Below, piece by piece: positions 43,945-53,093 of a stretch of DNA of 64,000 nt. The DNA lies in the NCBI GenBank assembly GCA_913060495.1, contig CAJXRP010000003.1, forward strand, positions 1 through 64,000. The letters are read 5' to 3'. This stretch comes from an uncultured Gammaproteobacteria bacterium (lineage in GTDB: Bacteria > Pseudomonadota > Gammaproteobacteria > Pseudomonadales > Pseudohongiellaceae). A model generated the notes under the pieces. It was not told the DNA's origin, did no database searches, and saw only the letters and a program-made list of their open reading frames with translations. A program made the translations under genes and the position numbers. Positions within the stretch are counted from its first letter, which is position 1; each line of letters starts with the position of its first letter.

Positions 43945-44373
43945 ATGAATAATAAGAAAGTTACAAAATGGTCGCTCATCGCCGTAGGTGTAGTGTTTTT
44001 AGCCTACGTTGCCTATGTCGTCAATTTCGAAGTGCAATTGGGCGTTAATCAGCCACAGGGCAGCACCTCTTTAGTCATTGCCACATTTAGCGATGGCAAT
44101 GAGCGCCACCAACGCGTGCTTCGCTTGGAGCAGATAGATGGCAGCAATTATATTGCCGCTAATCATTGGCCGCGTGCATGGTATAAGCAAGCGCTCGATA
44201 ATCCGAACGTGGAAGTTAAAATGCCCGGCAAAGATTCATTCGAACTCTACCTTGCTGTTCCTCTAGAGGGAGCAGAGGAAGAGCGCATCGGTGAAATTTA
44301 TAGTTTTGATTTCGAGTTTCGTTTTCGAACTGGCTTTCCACCAAGGTACTTTCTGCGTCTCGAGCCGCGCTAG
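43945..44373 (+). CDS. Small membrane-anchored protein, possible split-barrel (DDN-like) domain
   Basis: A 142-residue protein with one N-terminal span (L-I-A-V-G-V-V-F-L-A-Y-V-A-Y-V-V) and a soluble domain. H-W-P-R-A-W-Y-K-Q-A-L-D-N-P-N-V-E-V recalls the H-P-x-W-Y segment of DDN-like split-barrel proteins that bind deazaflavin or other cofactors. A function cannot be concluded from this. The gene lies 43 bases after the PQQ dehydrogenase gene and 43 before the gamma-carbonic anhydrase gene; it could link the dehydrogenase to the membrane, but that is guesswork. Confidence 0.55.
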   Translation: MNNKKVTKWSLIAVGVVFLAYVAYVVNFEVQLGVNQPQGSTSLVIATFSDGNERHQRVLRLEQIDGSNYIAANHWPRAWYKQALDNPNVEVKMPGKDSFELYLAVPLEGAEEERIGEIYSFDFEFRFRTGFPPRYFLRLEPR

Positions 44374-44416
44374 TAAATCAAAATCAAAAGACCGACCCAA
44401 ATAAAGGAATAGAAGC

Positions 44417-44944
44417 ATGTTGTACAGCTTAGGAGAGATGCAGGTCGATATCGCGGGGGAGGATTTCTTCGTTGCCCCTAGTGCAGATGTTATAGGCAAT
44501 GTCAGGCTGGAGAATAACGCCAGTGTCTGGTTTAACGCGGTGGTGCGCGGCGACAATGAGCGTATTACTATTGGTGAAAATTCCAATGTGCAAGATTGCT
44601 CAGTGCTACACACCGACCCCAAATTTCCCCTCACGATAGGCAAGAACGTGACTATAGGCCATAAGGTCATGTTGCATGGTTGTACCATTGGGGATAATTC
44701 CTTGATTGGGATTAACGCTGTCGTGCTAAATGGAGCAAAGATCGGGAAGAACTGTTTGATTGGTGCGAACAGTCTCGTTACCGAGGGAAAGGAAATCCCC
44801 GATGGATCTTTAGTGATGGGGTCGCCCGCGAAGGTGGTTAAGACTTTGTCCGAAGAGCAGCAAGCGCAGCTTCTGCGCAGCGCAGAAATTTATGTCGAAA
44901 AATCTAGGCAGTTTAAGGAAGGGTTACAGAAGGATGTTCGTTGA
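44417..44944 (+). CDS. Gamma-class carbonic anhydrase family protein
   Basis: A 175-residue left-handed parallel beta-helix protein of the YrdA/CaiE/PaaY group. Hexapeptide repeats such as I-G-x-x-x-x run from about residue 20 to 135, e.g. [15 protein letters not shown] and [11 protein letters not shown]. The zinc-binding histidines are placed as in gamma carbonic anhydrases (L-H-T-D near 64, then G-H and L-H-G-C). Trimeric and cytoplasmic by family knowledge. Not every such protein has carbonic anhydrase activity. It is the third gene of the PQQ operon. Confidence 0.85.
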   Translation: MLYSLGEMQVDIAGEDFFVAPSADVIGNVRLENNASVWFNAVVRGDNERITIGENSNVQDCSVLHTDPKFPLTIGKNVTIGHKVMLHGCTIGDNSLIGINAVVLNGAKIGKNCLIGANSLVTEGKEIPDGSLVMGSPAKVVKTLSEEQQAQLLRSAEIYVEKSRQFKEGLQKDVR

Positions 44945-44999
44945 TTCACAAGCCGCACTGCGGTGCAAACTTGATAAACTAATACAAAGAGAAAATTAA

Positions 45000-45899
45000 A
45001 TGAGCTCAATTATCTTCCCTCGTAAAGCAGTGCGTTTGGGGTTGTTCGCGGTTGCACTATTCCCGCTGATAGCTACCGCTCAAGATTTCGATAACATCGA
45101 GATCACCACAGTGCCAGTGCGCGATGGCATCTATATGCTACAAGGCAGCGGTGGCAATATCGGCTTATCTATTGGTGGCGATGGCACGATTATAATCGAT
45201 GATCAGTTTGGTCCGTTGACGAATAAGATCCAAGCCGCTATCGCCGAGCTTACAGATACACCGGTGACATTTGTGATGAATTCCCATTTCCACTACGACC
45301 ACACTGATGGCAACACAAATTTTGGCAGGGCGGGTGCCTACATCGTGGCACAGGACAATGCACGCAAGCGAATGGAGAGCACGCAGGTTCTTTCCGGAAG
45401 TGGTCGAGTGCAAGAAGCGTATGAGGCGGCGGGCTTGCCTAAGATTACTTTCGAAGAGTCGATGCGGTTCTATCTAAACGGTAATGCCATAGATATTATC
45501 AATACGGGTGATGGACATACTGACGGCGATGCGCAGGTCTATTTTCACGAGGCTAACGTTATTCATACCGGTGATATGTTTGTTCGTTATGGGCTGCCCT
45601 TTATTGATAGAGACAACGGCGGAACAGCCGATGGCATGATCGATGCGTTGATGAATATTGCGGCTATTATTAATGACGATACCATTATCATTCCCGGTCA
45701 TGGACAACTGGCAACTAGAAGTGATCTGCTGGAATTTCGCAACATGCTAGTTGTGATCCGTGGCAATCTAGTTAGAGCAAAGGTGCAGGGCTTGTCTGTA
45801 GCGGAGATGATTGCTAGTGAGCCAGCAGATGGGTTTGCTCCGGCCAATGACAACACGCGTGACTGGTTGCTGCAGGCCTATGCTGAGTATGTCGACTAG
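45000..45899 (+). CDS. Exported MBL-fold metallo-hydrolase of the PQQ operon
   Basis: A 299-residue protein with a signal ending A-T-A-Q. Zinc motif N-S-H-F-H-Y-D-H-T-D-G-N, plus H-T-D-G-D and G-H-G-Q, covers both metal sites of the metallo-beta-lactamase fold. The D-G-I-Y-M-L-Q-G-S-G-G-N-I-G start resembles exported hydrolases sometimes placed beside quinoproteins (quinoprotein relay system type). It could be a lactonase acting on the aldonolactone product of the dehydrogenase. That link is inference from context. Last gene of the operon, 55 bases after the carbonic anhydrase gene. Confidence 0.82.
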   Translation: MSSIIFPRKAVRLGLFAVALFPLIATAQDFDNIEITTVPVRDGIYMLQGSGGNIGLSIGGDGTIIIDDQFGPLTNKIQAAIAELTDTPVTFVMNSHFHYDHTDGNTNFGRAGAYIVAQDNARKRMESTQVLSGSGRVQEAYEAAGLPKITFEESMRFYLNGNAIDIINTGDGHTDGDAQVYFHEANVIHTGDMFVRYGLPFIDRDNGGTADGMIDALMNIAAIINDDTIIIPGHGQLATRSDLLEFRNMLVVIRGNLVRAKVQGLSVAEMIASEPADGFAPANDNTRDWLLQAYAEYVD

Positions 45900-45928
45900 C
45901 TAGTTCTAATTCCAAGAATAACATTCAC

Positions 45929-45971
45929 AAAAAAGGCCGGTGGAACTAGTTAGTTCCACCGGCCTTTTTTT
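45929..45971. terminator. Strong bidirectional terminator closing the PQQ operon
   Basis: GGCCGGTGGAACTA (45935-45948) pairs perfectly with TAGTTCCACCGGCC (45951-45964), flanked by A6 on one side and T7 on the other. It serves both the MBL gene and the convergent MDR oxidoreductase gene, whose stop is at 45993. Confidence 0.92.
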
Positions 45972-45992
45972 AAGCGCATATAACGCGTTAGT

Positions 45993-47126
45993 CTATTTCT
46001 GCGGACAGATCAGAAACTTCTCGCCAGTGTGCTTGGCGTAGTACTGCTTCATTATATCTGCATCCAAAGCTTCGCTTAGAGAAATTTCGTTGGTGTAGTT
46101 ACTCGCGAAACTAGTTGTAAGCTCTTTAGCAACTCTAGCGCGCAGGCGCCCGGCTACTTCCATTCCTGCCTTGGCAAGAAAATTTGGTAGCAACCAACCA
46201 CCGACTCCCCAAGCCATGCCATAGCCGCGGTTTAGTGTTGTAGCGGAGGTATCGAGTCCACCATAGAGATAGACTTGCTTGTGCTTGATCGAACCATAGA
46301 TGCTGTAGGCGCCTGGCGTTCTTGCCGCAGCAGCTTCCATGCAAGTCAATATATTCGAAGCGAGCATGCCACCACCGGTTGCATCAAAGGCTAAGGTTGC
46401 GCCTGTCTCATGAATGGCATCAGTTAGCTCGGCCATGAAAGTATCAGAGCTGCTGTTAACTACATATTTAGCGCCCATGTCTTTGAGTATGGCGACTTGC
46501 TCTTCTTTACGCACAATATTGACTAGATCTACGCCTTCGGCCTGACAGATTCGGTTTAGCATCTGACCAAGATTGGACGCCGCGGCGGTGTGCACGAGAG
46601 CGGTGTGATTCTCCATTCTCATTGTCTCGATCATGGACAGAACCGTCATTGGGTTCACGAAACTTGATGCGCCATCCTTAGCGGTATGACCTTCTAACAG
46701 AGGCAGGCAAGAGGCAGCTTCTATGCACCGATATTGCCCATACATCTGGCCCCCAGCTACAGCAACGATCTTGCCGTCTAAGGCTTTGGCTGCGTCACTG
46801 TCTCCAGTTGCGATCACGGTGCCCGCGCCTTCGTTACCCACTGGCAGCGCCTGACCTACTCGAGCCTTCATGACTCTCATGCCCTGCTCTGAAACAGGTG
46901 CTGTCAGAACAGTATCACCGTCGCTGCCAGTCGAAGTGGCGGCACTCATGTCAGTAAAACCGAACATTACGCCTAGGTCGGAAGGGTTTATTGGTGTTGC
47001 TTCGATCCTAACTAAGACTTGATCGGCGTTGAGAGTAGGAGTTTCTTGTTCTTTTAGCTCTAGGCGTAGCTCTCCTGACTCAGTGACGGTGGAAAGCATT
47101 TGTAGGTAGGTAGAATTTACTGACAT
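45993..47126 (-). CDS. MDR-superfamily zinc-type alcohol dehydrogenase-like oxidoreductase
   Basis: A 377-residue medium-chain dehydrogenase/reductase. The N-terminal GroES-like domain has I-N-P-S-D-L and G-N-E-G-A-G-T-V; the Rossmann domain has V-H-T-A-A-A-S-N-L-G-Q and V-N-I-V-R-K-E-E-Q. The classic Cys/His zinc ligands are missing, placing it near quinone oxidoreductases that use NADPH without zinc. The frame is open to 47192, but the ATG at 47126 has CGAGGC upstream and fits the family N-terminus. It is single and ends at the shared hairpin. Confidence 0.82.
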   Translation of the reverse strand: MSVNSTYLQMLSTVTESGELRLELKEQETPTLNADQVLVRIEATPINPSDLGVMFGFTDMSAATSTGSDGDTVLTAPVSEQGMRVMKARVGQALPVGNEGAGTVIATGDSDAAKALDGKIVAVAGGQMYGQYRCIEAASCLPLLEGHTAKDGASSFVNPMTVLSMIETMRMENHTALVHTAAASNLGQMLNRICQAEGVDLVNIVRKEEQVAILKDMGAKYVVNSSSDTFMAELTDAIHETGATLAFDATGGGMLASNILTCMEAAAARTPGAYSIYGSIKHKQVYLYGGLDTSATTLNRGYGMAWGVGGWLLPNFLAKAGMEVAGRLRARVAKELTTSFASNYTNEISLSEALDADIMKQYYAKHTGEKFLICPQK

Positions 47127-47310
47127 GTAGTGCCTCGTTGTTAAAAAATGAATTTTTCTGATTCTGGGGGAGCGGCCATTGGCCACCTCCAAGCGGCATA
47201 CAATATAACAGCGATTGTGGAGGAACGGGACTGATTTATCACAGTTGTAAGTGCGTCCTTGCCGGACTTACACCACAGAGAGTTTCATACTTATGCTGCT
47301 GCTAGAAAAT

Positions 47311-47329
47311 TGATTGCGTGAGGCAATCA
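47311..47329. promoter_or_regulatory. Small perfect inverted repeat in a divergent promoter region
   Basis: TGATTGC (47311-47317) and GCAATCA (47323-47329) form a perfect 7-base repeat with a 5-base spacer. It lies 80 bases upstream of the third GVWNF gene and faces the MDR gene on the other side, so it may be an operator or a promoter-proximal hairpin. Function unproven. Confidence 0.35.
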
Positions 47330-47408
47330 GTCAAAATTCCTGTATATTCTGTTCAATCCCATCTATTCAATTTGTTCACCTAATGACGACTCTAAACGGA
47401 GAATCAAA

Positions 47409-48401
47409 ATGAGAATCCTTTTCCCCCTGCTTATAATTGGCCTTAGTGCCACAACCGCTGCGGCGCAGGACTACGTGGTCCCCAAGACTGAATGGGGTGT
47501 GCCTAATTTTCATGGCGTCTGGAAACACGCCACGATTATGCCTTTTGAGAGGGCGGTAGAACTGGGTGAGAAGCGGGCCTACACGGAAGAAGAAGCACTT
47601 GTGCTGGAAGGTGCGGTACAACAGAAATTCGATGCAGCCAACGAACCCTTGAGCCCTGATCGTGCAGCGCCAGAGGTAGGAGAAGCTCTACCATCTCTGG
47701 GTAACTACGATTTGTTCTGGCGCGAGGATGCTAAATTTATTCCAACCATTGATGGTGAATTTCGTACTTCAGCTATAACGAACCCCGCGAACGGGCGTAT
47801 GCCGGAACGTGTCGCGGGTTTTAACGAGAGAATGAATGCGCGTCCAGCTAACCGACGTGGTCGCAACAGCGATGGTCCCGAGGGCCGTGGTCTGGGCGAG
47901 CGTTGCCTACTGAATGGAAATTTTGGCAGTCCGGTCATGCGACCTAGCATTTACAATAGCCACCTACAGTTCAATCAGTCTCCTGGATATATCAGCATTA
48001 CCACCGAAATGGCCCACGATACGCGTATTATTAGGATCACCGATGAGCACAACCCGGCAGCGGCGGTGCAGAGGAAATGGATGGGCGATTCAATCGGTCG
48101 CTGGGAAGGGAATACACTAGTTGTTGAAACGAAGCACTTCAATAATTGGCAGACCTTGTATGGCGTGCCAACCGAGAATCTCACCATCATCGAAACTTTT
48201 AGACGCGATTCTAATAACAAGATGATCTATGGTTTTACAGTGAATGATCCAACGGTATTCACCGCTGAGTTTTCTGGTGAATATGCGCTCTCAAGAATCA
48301 ACGAAGAAATTTATGAATATGCCTGTCATGAAGGCAATTATGGGATGACGGGAATATTGGGTGGCGCTCGCCGTCTAGAGCAGCTTGGACTGGAGCCCTA
48401 G
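47409..48401 (+). CDS. Exported protein of the unnamed 'GVWNF' family (copy 3)
   Basis: A 330-residue, more divergent member of the family at 9017 and 31594. The signal ends T-A-A-A-Q. The first motif is altered to V-P-N-F-H-G-V-W-K-H, but G-P-E-G-R-G-L-G-E-R-C-L, G-D-S-I-G-R-W-E-G-N-T-L-V-V-E-T and Y-E-Y-A-C-H-E-G-N-Y-G-M are preserved, so the fold and likely ligand site are common. It stands alone on its strand. No enzymatic motif is seen and function is unknown. Confidence 0.8.
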   Translation: MRILFPLLIIGLSATTAAAQDYVVPKTEWGVPNFHGVWKHATIMPFERAVELGEKRAYTEEEALVLEGAVQQKFDAANEPLSPDRAAPEVGEALPSLGNYDLFWREDAKFIPTIDGEFRTSAITNPANGRMPERVAGFNERMNARPANRRGRNSDGPEGRGLGERCLLNGNFGSPVMRPSIYNSHLQFNQSPGYISITTEMAHDTRIIRITDEHNPAAAVQRKWMGDSIGRWEGNTLVVETKHFNNWQTLYGVPTENLTIIETFRRDSNNKMIYGFTVNDPTVFTAEFSGEYALSRINEEIYEYACHEGNYGMTGILGGARRLEQLGLEP

Positions 48402-48452
48402 ACAGCAAACCTAGTAGAAAGAACCTAAGGGTCTTTTTTAAAAGGCCCTGAG

Positions 48453-48761
48453 CTAGCGTTGCATCAATACCTGTTCTTCGCTGGATGTATTTGAAACTAT
48501 TGTTGCCGAAGCGATCTTTGCCGTAGTCAGTAGCACAGCAAATTCCTCGTCAGGAATCTCTAAATGTGCCTGCAGTAACTCGGCACTCTCCCACTTCTCG
48601 GTAAGAATTATTTCGCTTGGATCTTCTAGACTCCTAGAGAACACATAAGTAATACACCCAGCATCTTTTCTGCTGCGCTGTGCCCGGCCAATGAGGGCTT
48701 GGCTCACATTCTCTAGCTCTTCTTTCGATTCAAACTTGATACTACCGGTTACTAGAATCAT
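48453..48761 (-). CDS. Antibiotic biosynthesis monooxygenase (ABM) domain protein
   Basis: A 102-residue single-domain protein of the ABM/dimeric alpha-beta barrel fold. Markers are the first strand I-L-V-T-G-S-I-K-F, S-R-K-D-A-G-C-I-T-Y, and E-K-W-E-S-A-E-L-L-Q-A-H-L, in which the Trp and His are typical. Relatives act as quinol monooxygenases or as small dimeric proteins without known substrate. No signal peptide, so cytoplasmic. It is divergent from the RidA gene, with 125 bases between starts. Confidence 0.8.
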   Translation of the reverse strand: MILVTGSIKFESKEELENVSQALIGRAQRSRKDAGCITYVFSRSLEDPSEIILTEKWESAELLQAHLEIPDEEFAVLLTTAKIASATIVSNTSSEEQVLMQR

Positions 48762-48886
48762 TGGATTGTTTCTCTTCCCTGTTATTCATATGAGGGCAGC
48801 AATGTTTGTACGTCTTTGCTACGGCTTGCACCATTGTAAATTGTCGGTCATGCTCGGGACAGGATTTTTACAGGAGAAAGATAAAA

Positions 48887-49336
48887 ATGCTGAACATGAG
48901 AAATTTACTTCCCGCTGCGCTAGTGCTAACTGCATTCACGACTATGACCGCCTGTGCTCAAGAAAGAGCTTACATCAATCCCAATCACGCCTCGCAGGCT
49001 GATGTATCGCCTTTTAGCGGTGCTGTATTAACCGACGATACACTCTACATCTCTGGTACTTTGGGTCTTGAGAATGGCCAGGTTCCAGCCGACCCTGCTG
49101 CCGAGGCTCGCAATGTACTTGATGGCATTAAGGCGCAGCTAGAAGATGCTGGCATGACAATGGATGATCTGACGTATGTGCAAATTTTCTGTTCCGATTT
49201 GACTCTCTATCAGGTATTCAACGATGTGTATCGCAGCTACTTCACACAGGAATTTCCTGCGCGCGCATTCATCGGGGCTGGTAGTCTGCTGTTCGATGCG
49301 AATTTCGAAATTCAGGCGATAGCTGTAAAGCGCTAA
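48887..49336 (+). CDS. RidA (YjgF/YER057c/UK114) family protein with lipoprotein signal
   Basis: A 149-residue Rid-family protein. Following AGGAG at 48872-48876, ATG 48887 starts a short signal with a lipobox-like M-T-A-C (Cys23). The mature domain has Y-I-S-G-T-L-G, D-L-T-Y-V-Q-I-F and P-A-R126 with F-E141-I-Q-A-I-A. The Arg of P-A-R and the Glu match the RidA residues that hydrolyse enamine/imine intermediates. RidA proteins are normally cytoplasmic; export to the periplasm is odd but recurs in some bacteria. The flavin reductase gene follows 14 bases later, so they are co-transcribed. Confidence 0.82.
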   Translation: MLNMRNLLPAALVLTAFTTMTACAQERAYINPNHASQADVSPFSGAVLTDDTLYISGTLGLENGQVPADPAAEARNVLDGIKAQLEDAGMTMDDLTYVQIFCSDLTLYQVFNDVYRSYFTQEFPARAFIGAGSLLFDANFEIQAIAVKR

Positions 49337-49350
49337 CAGAGTAATAGGCG

Positions 49351-49974
49351 ATGTTTTACGAACCTAAGAAGAAAAATCACGGTCTGCCAAAGAACCCTTT
49401 CAATAGCCTGGTTATTCCGAGGCCTATTGGCTGGATCAGTTCCGCGGATAAGCAGGGCACACACAATCTAGCGCCTTACAGTTTTTTCAATGCTGTGAGC
49501 TATAGTCCACCAACTGTTATGTTCTCTGGTGGTGTAGGCTCGGCTTCCGATGGCATGAAGGACTCGATACGCAATATCGAGGCGACTGGCGAGTTTGTCT
49601 GTAATATCGCAACCTGGGATACGCGCGAGCAGATGAATAAGTCTTCGAAGAATTTGCCTCCAGAAGAAGATGAGATCAGCCTTTCAAACTTGACTGCGAT
49701 CTCATCCAATCTGGTGGGGGCTCCGCGTATCAAGGAGGCCCCAGTACATCTGGAATGCCGTTATCTTAAAAGTGTAGACATTCCAGGTTGGACCGACGCC
49801 GATGCTTACCGAGTCATCTTTGGCGAAGTGATAGGAATTCATATCAACGATGACTTCATCACCGATGAGGGTCTGGTGGATGTGGCGAAGATGTTGGTTA
49901 TAGGCAGGTTGGGTTATAACGACTACACGCGTGTTGATGGCGATTCACTCTTCACCTTGAATCGCCCCGGCTAA
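49351..49974 (+). CDS. Flavin reductase-like split-barrel protein
   Basis: A 207-residue FMN-binding protein of the flavin reductase-like family. S-L-V-I-P-R-P-I-G-W-I-S-S near the N-terminus, Y-S-F-F-N-A-V-S-Y-S-P-P, and G-E-F-V-C-N-I are family hallmarks. Such proteins supply reduced flavin or act on an unknown substrate. Rid-type and flavin-reductase-type genes also occur together in the Rut pyrimidine pathway (RutC/RutF), but no other rut gene is present here. Convergent with tex, which ends 7 bases away. Confidence 0.85.
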   Translation: MFYEPKKKNHGLPKNPFNSLVIPRPIGWISSADKQGTHNLAPYSFFNAVSYSPPTVMFSGGVGSASDGMKDSIRNIEATGEFVCNIATWDTREQMNKSSKNLPPEEDEISLSNLTAISSNLVGAPRIKEAPVHLECRYLKSVDIPGWTDADAYRVIFGEVIGIHINDDFITDEGLVDVAKMLVIGRLGYNDYTRVDGDSLFTLNRPG

Positions 49975-49980
49975 TTGCTG

Positions 49981-52326
49981 TTACTTCTTGGCCTTGGCGG
50001 CGTCCTGAAGCAAGGCGCCAAAAGTACCCATGGCCGGCGCGGCAGGTTTGGCTGCAGGCTGTCGAGCTTGAGCCGTTCTACCACTAGGTTTGCGGCTACT
50101 CTTTTCGTTGTCGTTTCCTCTACCCTTGTCTGTCTTAGCCTGCACCTCGTCGTCGAGGCGCATAGTTAGAGCTATGCGCTTGCGTTGTAGATCTACCTCC
50201 ATGACTTTTACTTTTACCACGTCGCCAGTTTTCACGACGGTATGAGGATCTTTCACAAAGGTGTTTGCCAGAGCGGAGATGTGTACCAGCCCGTCTTGAT
50301 GTACGCCGATATCAACGAAGGCGCCGAAGTTTGTTACGTTGGTTATCACACCCTCGAGTTTCATTCCGGCCTTAAGATCTTTCATAGACTCGATGCCGTC
50401 TTTGAATTCTGCAGTCTTGAATTCCGGTCTTGGGTCTCGACCGGGTTTCTCTAGCTCGCTTAAAATGTCGGTAACTGTGGGCAGACCAAATTTCTCGTCT
50501 GTGAAGTCGGCCGGATTCAGCTTTGTTAGAAAGCTGCGATCTCCCATCATGTCTGCGACTTTCTTCTTGCTAGCGGAGCCAATTTTTTCGACCACACTGT
50601 AGGATTCAGGATGCACCGCGGAGGCATCCAGTGGATTGTCACCATTCACGATGCGGAGAAATCCTGCTGCTTGCTCGAAACTTTTTTCACCAAAGCGTGG
50701 CACTGCTTTTAGATCGCGCCGGTTCTTAAACTCACCGTGCTGATTGCGGTATTCGACAATATTTGTCGCTATGGAAGATGATAGACCAGAGACCTGTTTA
50801 AGCAGTGCGGCAGAAGCCATGTTCACATCGACACCTACGGCGTTCACACAGTCTTCTACTACTGTGTTGAGACTCTGTCCTAATTTAAATTGACTGACAT
50901 CGTGTTGATACTGACCGACACCGATAGATTTCGGGTCCAATTTAACGAGTTCTGCTAGCGGATCTTGTAAGCGTCGTGCGATGGAGATCGCGCCACGTAC
51001 GGTCACATCCAAGTCGGGGAACTCTTCTCGGGCAATATCGGATGCGGAGTACACCGAGGCGCCAGCTTCGCTCACCATGGCCTTGTCGAGTTTCAGCTCT
51101 TTGTGTAGTTTGATCAGTTCGCCAGCGAGCTTGTCAGTTTCCCTTGAGGCCGTACCGTTGCCTATGGCTATCAGTTCGACGCCATGTTTTCTTGCCAATT
51201 TCGCCAACACAGAAATAGATTCGTCCCATTGGTTTCGCGGTTGATGAGGGTAGATGGCTGTGTCTTCTAAGAACTTGCCAGTGCGGTCAACTACACAGAC
51301 CTTCACACCGGTGCGCAGGCCTGGGTCTAATCCGAGGGTGACTTTGTTGCCCGCCGGTGGCGCTAAAAGGATCGCCTTCATGTTTTCGGTGAACACGCGA
51401 ATCGCCTCATCGTCAGACTGTTCTCGTAGCTGGCCAAGTAGATCGGTTTCTAGGCGATAGACGAGCTTGATGCGCCAAGTCCAGGTAACTACCTCTGCTA
51501 ACCATTTGTCAGCCGGACGATTCTTGTTCTCGATGCCGAAGTGATTCGCGACCATGCCCTCGCAAGGGTCAGTAGCGCCAGATTCGACGCCTGCACTGCC
51601 TATTTCTACTGACAGAAAGCCTTCCTTGCGACCGCGAAACACAGCGAGAGCACGATGGGAGGGAATCTTGTTGAGGCGCTCGCTGTAATCGAAGTAGTCC
51701 GTGAACTTGGCGGCATCTGTCTTGTTCTTTTCCACAACACTGGAGCGGAGTTCGCCGTTATCCCATAGGTGATTACGCAGCTTGCCCATTAGGGCGGCAT
51801 CTTCGCTAAAGCGCTCCATGAGAATGTCACGGGCGCCGTCTAGCGCTGCCTTGGAATCTTCAACCCCTTCACCGATAAATGTTGTGGCCTGTGCCTCAGG
51901 AATTAGTGTCGGGTCTGCAAATAACTTATCTGCCAAAGGCTCCAAGCCGGCCTCGATGGCGATCATGGCCTTCGTGCGACGCTTGGGTTTGTAGGGTAGG
52001 TACAAGTCTTCTAAGACGGTCTTAGTCTCGGCGCTGCGAATCTGCCTCTCGAGTAGAGGTGTTAGCTTCTCTTGCTCCTTAATGCTCGCGATTATTGTCT
52101 CCACGCGATCATCCATCTCGCGCAAGTAACGAAGTCGCAACTCCAGATCGCGCAATTGTAAGTCGTCGAGCCCACCGGTTGCTTCTTTTCGATACCTGGA
52201 GATAAAGGGCACGGTAGAGCCTTCATCCAGTAGCGCGATGGCTGCGTTTACCTGCTGAGTCTTGACATTTAGTTCGGTGGCAATTTTCTGGGTGATGATT
52301 GGAGAGGGTGTATCAGCAGCTGTCAT
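49981..52326 (-). CDS. tex: Tex-type RNA-binding transcription accessory protein
   Basis: A 781-residue Tex protein, close to the usual length. N-terminal helix-turn-helix part, a YqgF/RuvC-like nuclease-fold domain ([12 protein letters not shown], about 330-450), helix-hairpin-helix motifs (V-D-V-N-M-A-S and R-R-D-L-K-A-V-P) and an S1 domain near 655-725 ([18 protein letters not shown]). The C-terminal tail is Lys/Ala/Pro rich. Tex binds nucleic acid and affects transcription and toxin expression in other bacteria. It is transcribed alone. Confidence 0.95.
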   Translation of the reverse strand: MTAADTPSPIITQKIATELNVKTQQVNAAIALLDEGSTVPFISRYRKEATGGLDDLQLRDLELRLRYLREMDDRVETIIASIKEQEKLTPLLERQIRSAETKTVLEDLYLPYKPKRRTKAMIAIEAGLEPLADKLFADPTLIPEAQATTFIGEGVEDSKAALDGARDILMERFSEDAALMGKLRNHLWDNGELRSSVVEKNKTDAAKFTDYFDYSERLNKIPSHRALAVFRGRKEGFLSVEIGSAGVESGATDPCEGMVANHFGIENKNRPADKWLAEVVTWTWRIKLVYRLETDLLGQLREQSDDEAIRVFTENMKAILLAPPAGNKVTLGLDPGLRTGVKVCVVDRTGKFLEDTAIYPHQPRNQWDESISVLAKLARKHGVELIAIGNGTASRETDKLAGELIKLHKELKLDKAMVSEAGASVYSASDIAREEFPDLDVTVRGAISIARRLQDPLAELVKLDPKSIGVGQYQHDVSQFKLGQSLNTVVEDCVNAVGVDVNMASAALLKQVSGLSSSIATNIVEYRNQHGEFKNRRDLKAVPRFGEKSFEQAAGFLRIVNGDNPLDASAVHPESYSVVEKIGSASKKKVADMMGDRSFLTKLNPADFTDEKFGLPTVTDILSELEKPGRDPRPEFKTAEFKDGIESMKDLKAGMKLEGVITNVTNFGAFVDIGVHQDGLVHISALANTFVKDPHTVVKTGDVVKVKVMEVDLQRKRIALTMRLDDEVQAKTDKGRGNDNEKSSRKPSGRTAQARQPAAKPAAPAMGTFGALLQDAAKAKK

Positions 52327-52466
52327 TACAATCCTACATTTCAGTGAGTCGAAATACTTGTTGGGTTTTGAAGTGCGTATTCTATGATGATGTGTGTTTG
52401 GAAACTATGGGTAAGTACAATTAGTCTGCCATGGAATAATCTAAGGCTAGAGATTCTATTGCGGAC

Positions 52467-52673
52467 TTAGAGGTGAATAAATTTCGGTGCAAACATGAGC
52501 GCTACTCCGATGAGGAATAGCAGAATTGGGTCATAAACCATATAGGGATAGAACATCAAACAAACACCTGAGTAAAAGGCTACCGTGTGTTTTTGTTTCT
52601 TTCCATAGATTGAATAGCCCAGGCCAATCGAGCTGAATACTAGGCTTATAAGTAGATAAGATGTGTCAAGCAT
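52467..52673 (-). CDS. Small two-span membrane protein
   Basis: A 68-residue protein with two or three hydrophobic segments: L-L-I-S-L-V-F-S-S-I-G-L-G-Y-S-I-Y-G-K-K-Q, then V-A-F-Y-S-G-V-C-L-M-F-Y-P-Y, and L-L-F-L-I-G-V-A-L-M-F-A-P. The G-K-K-Q-K-H between the first two and the Y-P-Y-M-V after the second match a small family of unknown function often annotated loosely as amino acid transport protein. The longer frame from 52709 adds 12 polar residues; ATG 52673 is preceded by AGAGACC and starts at the usual residue. No clear partner. Confidence 0.65.
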   Translation of the reverse strand: MLDTSYLLISLVFSSIGLGYSIYGKKQKHTVAFYSGVCLMFYPYMVYDPILLFLIGVALMFAPKFIHL

Positions 52674-52747
52674 ATTGGTCTCTGTGCAATGGACTGCCAG
52701 TTTATCCAATTTTGCTAAAGCAGATCGGGGAAACTTGATTATTCGCG

Positions 52748-53077
52748 CTAGTTCCAGTCTTCTCCATCGTAATACCGTGTTCCTCTGTGCCCCTTTCTCG
52801 CGACTGGTTTCGAAATCTTAACGCCTGGACATTCAACGAGGATTAACGTTCGTGGTTTGCCAGAGCTGGGGTTTACGGCTCCGCCAATTAGTTCGCGAAT
52901 GCGCAGTCTTCCCCTTAGTTGATCATTGAAGATTGTATAAACGAAGTCCCCCACTTTTAGCTTTGAAGGCTTACCCGCCATGTGGAACTCAAATTCCCCA
53001 CGAGACCCGTCGAAGAGTGATTCGAGTCCTTCGTCACCGCGGGAAGCGGGGATAGTCTTAGTGATGCCAAAAGTCAT
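52748..53077 (-). CDS. Small cytoplasmic protein of unknown function
   Basis: A 109-residue protein with an all-beta look: V-G-D-F-V-Y-T-I-F-N-D-Q-L-R-G-R-L-R-I-R-E-L-I-G-G and T-L-I-L-V-E-C-P-G-V. V-G-D-x-V-x with R-G-R-L could fit a PUA- or SH3-like barrel, but I cannot assign a family. The longer frame runs inside the DUF1501 gene; the start at 53077 lies just past that gene's stop, so it would be the next gene of the same transcript. The Shine-Dalgarno is weak. Confidence 0.5.
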   Translation of the reverse strand: MTFGITKTIPASRGDEGLESLFDGSRGEFEFHMAGKPSKLKVGDFVYTIFNDQLRGRLRIRELIGGAVNPSSGKPRTLILVECPGVKISKPVARKGHRGTRYYDGEDWN

Positions 53078-53093
53078 AGTCGTTGACTGCTTT

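Noticed and set aside
48424..48450. Hairpin AGGGTCTTTT/AAAAGGCCCT after GVWNF copy 3
   Set aside because: Stem contains the T-run itself with a 2-base loop and no following T-run. It may be a weak terminator, but evidence is poor.
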